Below, piece by piece: positions 8,196-9,495 of a DNA stretch of 9,495 nucleotides. Where the stretch lies: positions 1 to 9,495 of the forward strand of contig JAIKXK010000390.1 in the NCBI GenBank assembly GCA_024684155.1, read 5' to 3'. Every line of letters begins with the position of its first letter. Positions within the stretch are counted from its first letter, which is position 1. Made by a program: the position numbers and the translations under genes. Source of the stretch: Lachnospiraceae bacterium (GTDB lineage: Bacteria > Bacillota > Clostridia > Lachnospirales > Lachnospiraceae). The notes beneath the pieces are model-generated. The model made no database searches and was not told the DNA's origin. It worked only from the letters and a program-made list of their open reading frames with translations.

Positions 8196-9481
8196 ATCAA
8201 TACGAAATGTACAAAGAAATAGGAATTTCAAGAGAAGTTTATGAGTTTGGTGAAAAAGTTCTAAAGGACTTAGAACCTAGATTTCGTGAATTTGATCAGG
8301 TGGCAGAGTACAATCAATTAAAGGTACTTCAGGCCATGAGAAAAAACAAGGTCAGTGCCGAGTGTTTATTAGGTACTACTGGTTATGGTTATAATGATCT
8401 TGGCAGAGAAACCTTAGAAAAAGTATATGCAGATACATTTAAGGGGGAAGATGCTTTAGTACGTCCTCAGATTACCTGTGGTACCCACGCATTAGCCCTT
8501 GCATTAATGTCTAATTTACGACCGGGAGATGAACTTTTATCTCCCGTTGGAAAACCATACGATACCTTAGAGGAAGTAATAGGTATTCGCCCATCTCAGG
8601 GATCTTTGGCTGAATATGGTGTTTCATACAATCAGGTAGATTTATTATCAGATGGAAGCTTTGATTATGAGAATATAAAAAAAGCAATTAATGAAAAAAC
8701 AAAGCTTGTAACTATTCAGCGCTCAAAGGGATATGCCATGCGTCCATCCTTTTCGGTAGATCAAATAGGAGAATTGATTTCCTTTATTAAAGAGTTGAAG
8801 CCGGAAGTAATCGTTATGGTAGATAATTGCTACGGTGAATTTGTTGAAACTAAGGAGCCTCTTGAAGTTGGGGCTGATATGATTGTAGGATCACTGATTA
8901 AAAATCCAGGTGGTGGTCTTGCACCAACAGGCGGCTATATTGTTGGAAAGAAGGAGTGTATTGAAAATGCAGCACATCGCTTAACCTCTCCTGGACTTGG
9001 TAAAGAGGTAGGAGCATCTTTAGGAATGAACCAAAGTTTATTCCAGGGATTTTTTATGGCTCCAACCGTAACGAATTCAGCATTAAAGTCTTCTGTGTTT
9101 GCGGCAAATTTATATGAAAGACTTGGGTATTTTGTTGTTCCAAATGGTAGTGAATCCAGACATGATATTATTCAGTCGGTGGAATTAAAATCAAAAGAGG
9201 CTTTGATTGCATTTTGTAAGGGAATTCAATCGGCGGCACCGGTAGATAGTTATGTTACTCCGGAACCCTGGGCAATGCCTGGTTATGATGCTGATGTAAT
9301 TATGGCTGCAGGCGCCTTTGTACAAGGTTCATCTATTGAGCTATCAGCAGATGGTCCATTAAAAGAACCATATGCTGTATATTTCCAGGGGGGGCTAACT
9401 TGGTATCATGGTAAGGTAGGAATCTTAATGTCTTTACAAAAACTTTATGAGGCCAACCTTGTTATGGATATTTCATTATGA
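8189..9481 (+). CDS. PLP-dependent 'methionine gamma-lyase family' (aluminium resistance, YnbB-like) protein
   Basis: This is a 430-residue cytosolic fold-type I PLP enzyme of the Met_gamma_lyase/aluminium-resistance family, related to Bacillus YnbB. Visible marks are TTGYGYNDLGRE (63-74), the cofactor-phosphate region QITCGTHALALAL (94-106), QRSKGYAMRPSF (177-188), Asp212 in VDNCYGEF (predicted partner of the pyridine nitrogen), and Lys238 in SLIKNPGGG (predicted Schiff-base lysine), then APTGGYIVGKK. Length fits the family, about 410-430. Family names derive from distant similarity to Cys/Met gamma-lyases and from an old aluminium-tolerance report; the physiological substrate is not established, so the label should be read as a family name only. 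ATG 8189 overlaps the miaA stop by 7 nt, and AGAGG at 8176-8180 lies 8 nt upstream. Tandem stops TGA-TAA end the gene. A G7 run crosses codons 400-402. In many Firmicutes this family sits next to miaA, often with hfq between, which is absent here. Confidence 0.92.
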   Translation: MLDQYEMYKEIGISREVYEFGEKVLKDLEPRFREFDQVAEYNQLKVLQAMRKNKVSAECLLGTTGYGYNDLGRETLEKVYADTFKGEDALVRPQITCGTHALALALMSNLRPGDELLSPVGKPYDTLEEVIGIRPSQGSLAEYGVSYNQVDLLSDGSFDYENIKKAINEKTKLVTIQRSKGYAMRPSFSVDQIGELISFIKELKPEVIVMVDNCYGEFVETKEPLEVGADMIVGSLIKNPGGGLAPTGGYIVGKKECIENAAHRLTSPGLGKEVGASLGMNQSLFQGFFMAPTVTNSALKSSVFAANLYERLGYFVVPNGSESRHDIIQSVELKSKEALIAFCKGIQSAAPVDSYVTPEPWAMPGYDADVIMAAGAFVQGSSIELSADGPLKEPYAVYFQGGLTWYHGKVGILMSLQKLYEANLVMDISL

Positions 9482-9495
9482 TAAAATAACTAGGT

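Noticed and set aside
9482..9495. Terminator or next gene after the PLP gene
   Set aside because: Only 14 bases remain; there is a tandem TAA stop but no room for a hairpin or a start codon, so nothing can be said.
1..9495. A new defence, CRISPR, mobile or biosynthetic system
   Set aside because: Every gene matches a common conserved family, there are no direct-repeat arrays, transposase or att-like ends, and almost all bases are coding on one strand.

Overview
This window is AT-rich, carries every gene on the + strand, and is almost entirely coding. Gene content, order and protein sequences point to the Bacillota, most likely class Clostridia and probably a Lachnospiraceae-like anaerobe. 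That assignment is an inference from protein style and gene order (two FAD proteins, then mutS-mutL-miaA-PLP lyase-like gene); no rRNA or other phylogenetic marker is present.

Layout: (1) bases 1-1104, the 3' nine-tenths of a BaiN/YhiN/HI0933-type flavoprotein, cut only by the window edge; (2) 1106-2677, a second, unrelated-in-detail FAD-dependent protein of the COG2509 type; (3) 2705-5353, mutS; (4) 5347-7248, mutL; (5) 7248-8195, miaA; (6) 8189-9481, a fold-type I PLP enzyme of the 'methionine gamma-lyase family / aluminium resistance protein' group (YnbB-like). Only 14 bases remain after the last stop.

The junctions are very tight: 1 nt, 27 nt, then overlaps of 7, 1 and 7 nt. Each internal start has a Shine-Dalgarno-like sequence, and from mutL onward this lies inside the preceding coding region. 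No stretch is long enough for an internal terminator or a convincing promoter, so the six genes look like one transcription unit whose promoter is upstream and whose end is downstream of the window.

Functionally, MutS recognises mismatches and MutL carries the intact endonuclease and zinc motifs of the MutH-independent type, so together they form a methyl-independent mismatch repair pair. MutS has an evident sliding-clamp peptide; MutL has a degenerate one. MiaA prenylates A37 of tRNAs reading UNN codons. The PLP enzyme and the two flavoproteins have no securely established physiological role. This is a conserved housekeeping region. I found no mobile element, CRISPR array, RNA gene, pseudogene or evidence of a new defence or biosynthetic system. 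The items worth a second look are small: homopolymer tracts in mutL, miaA and the PLP gene, the apparent lack of hfq next to miaA, and a variant clamp-binding peptide in MutL.
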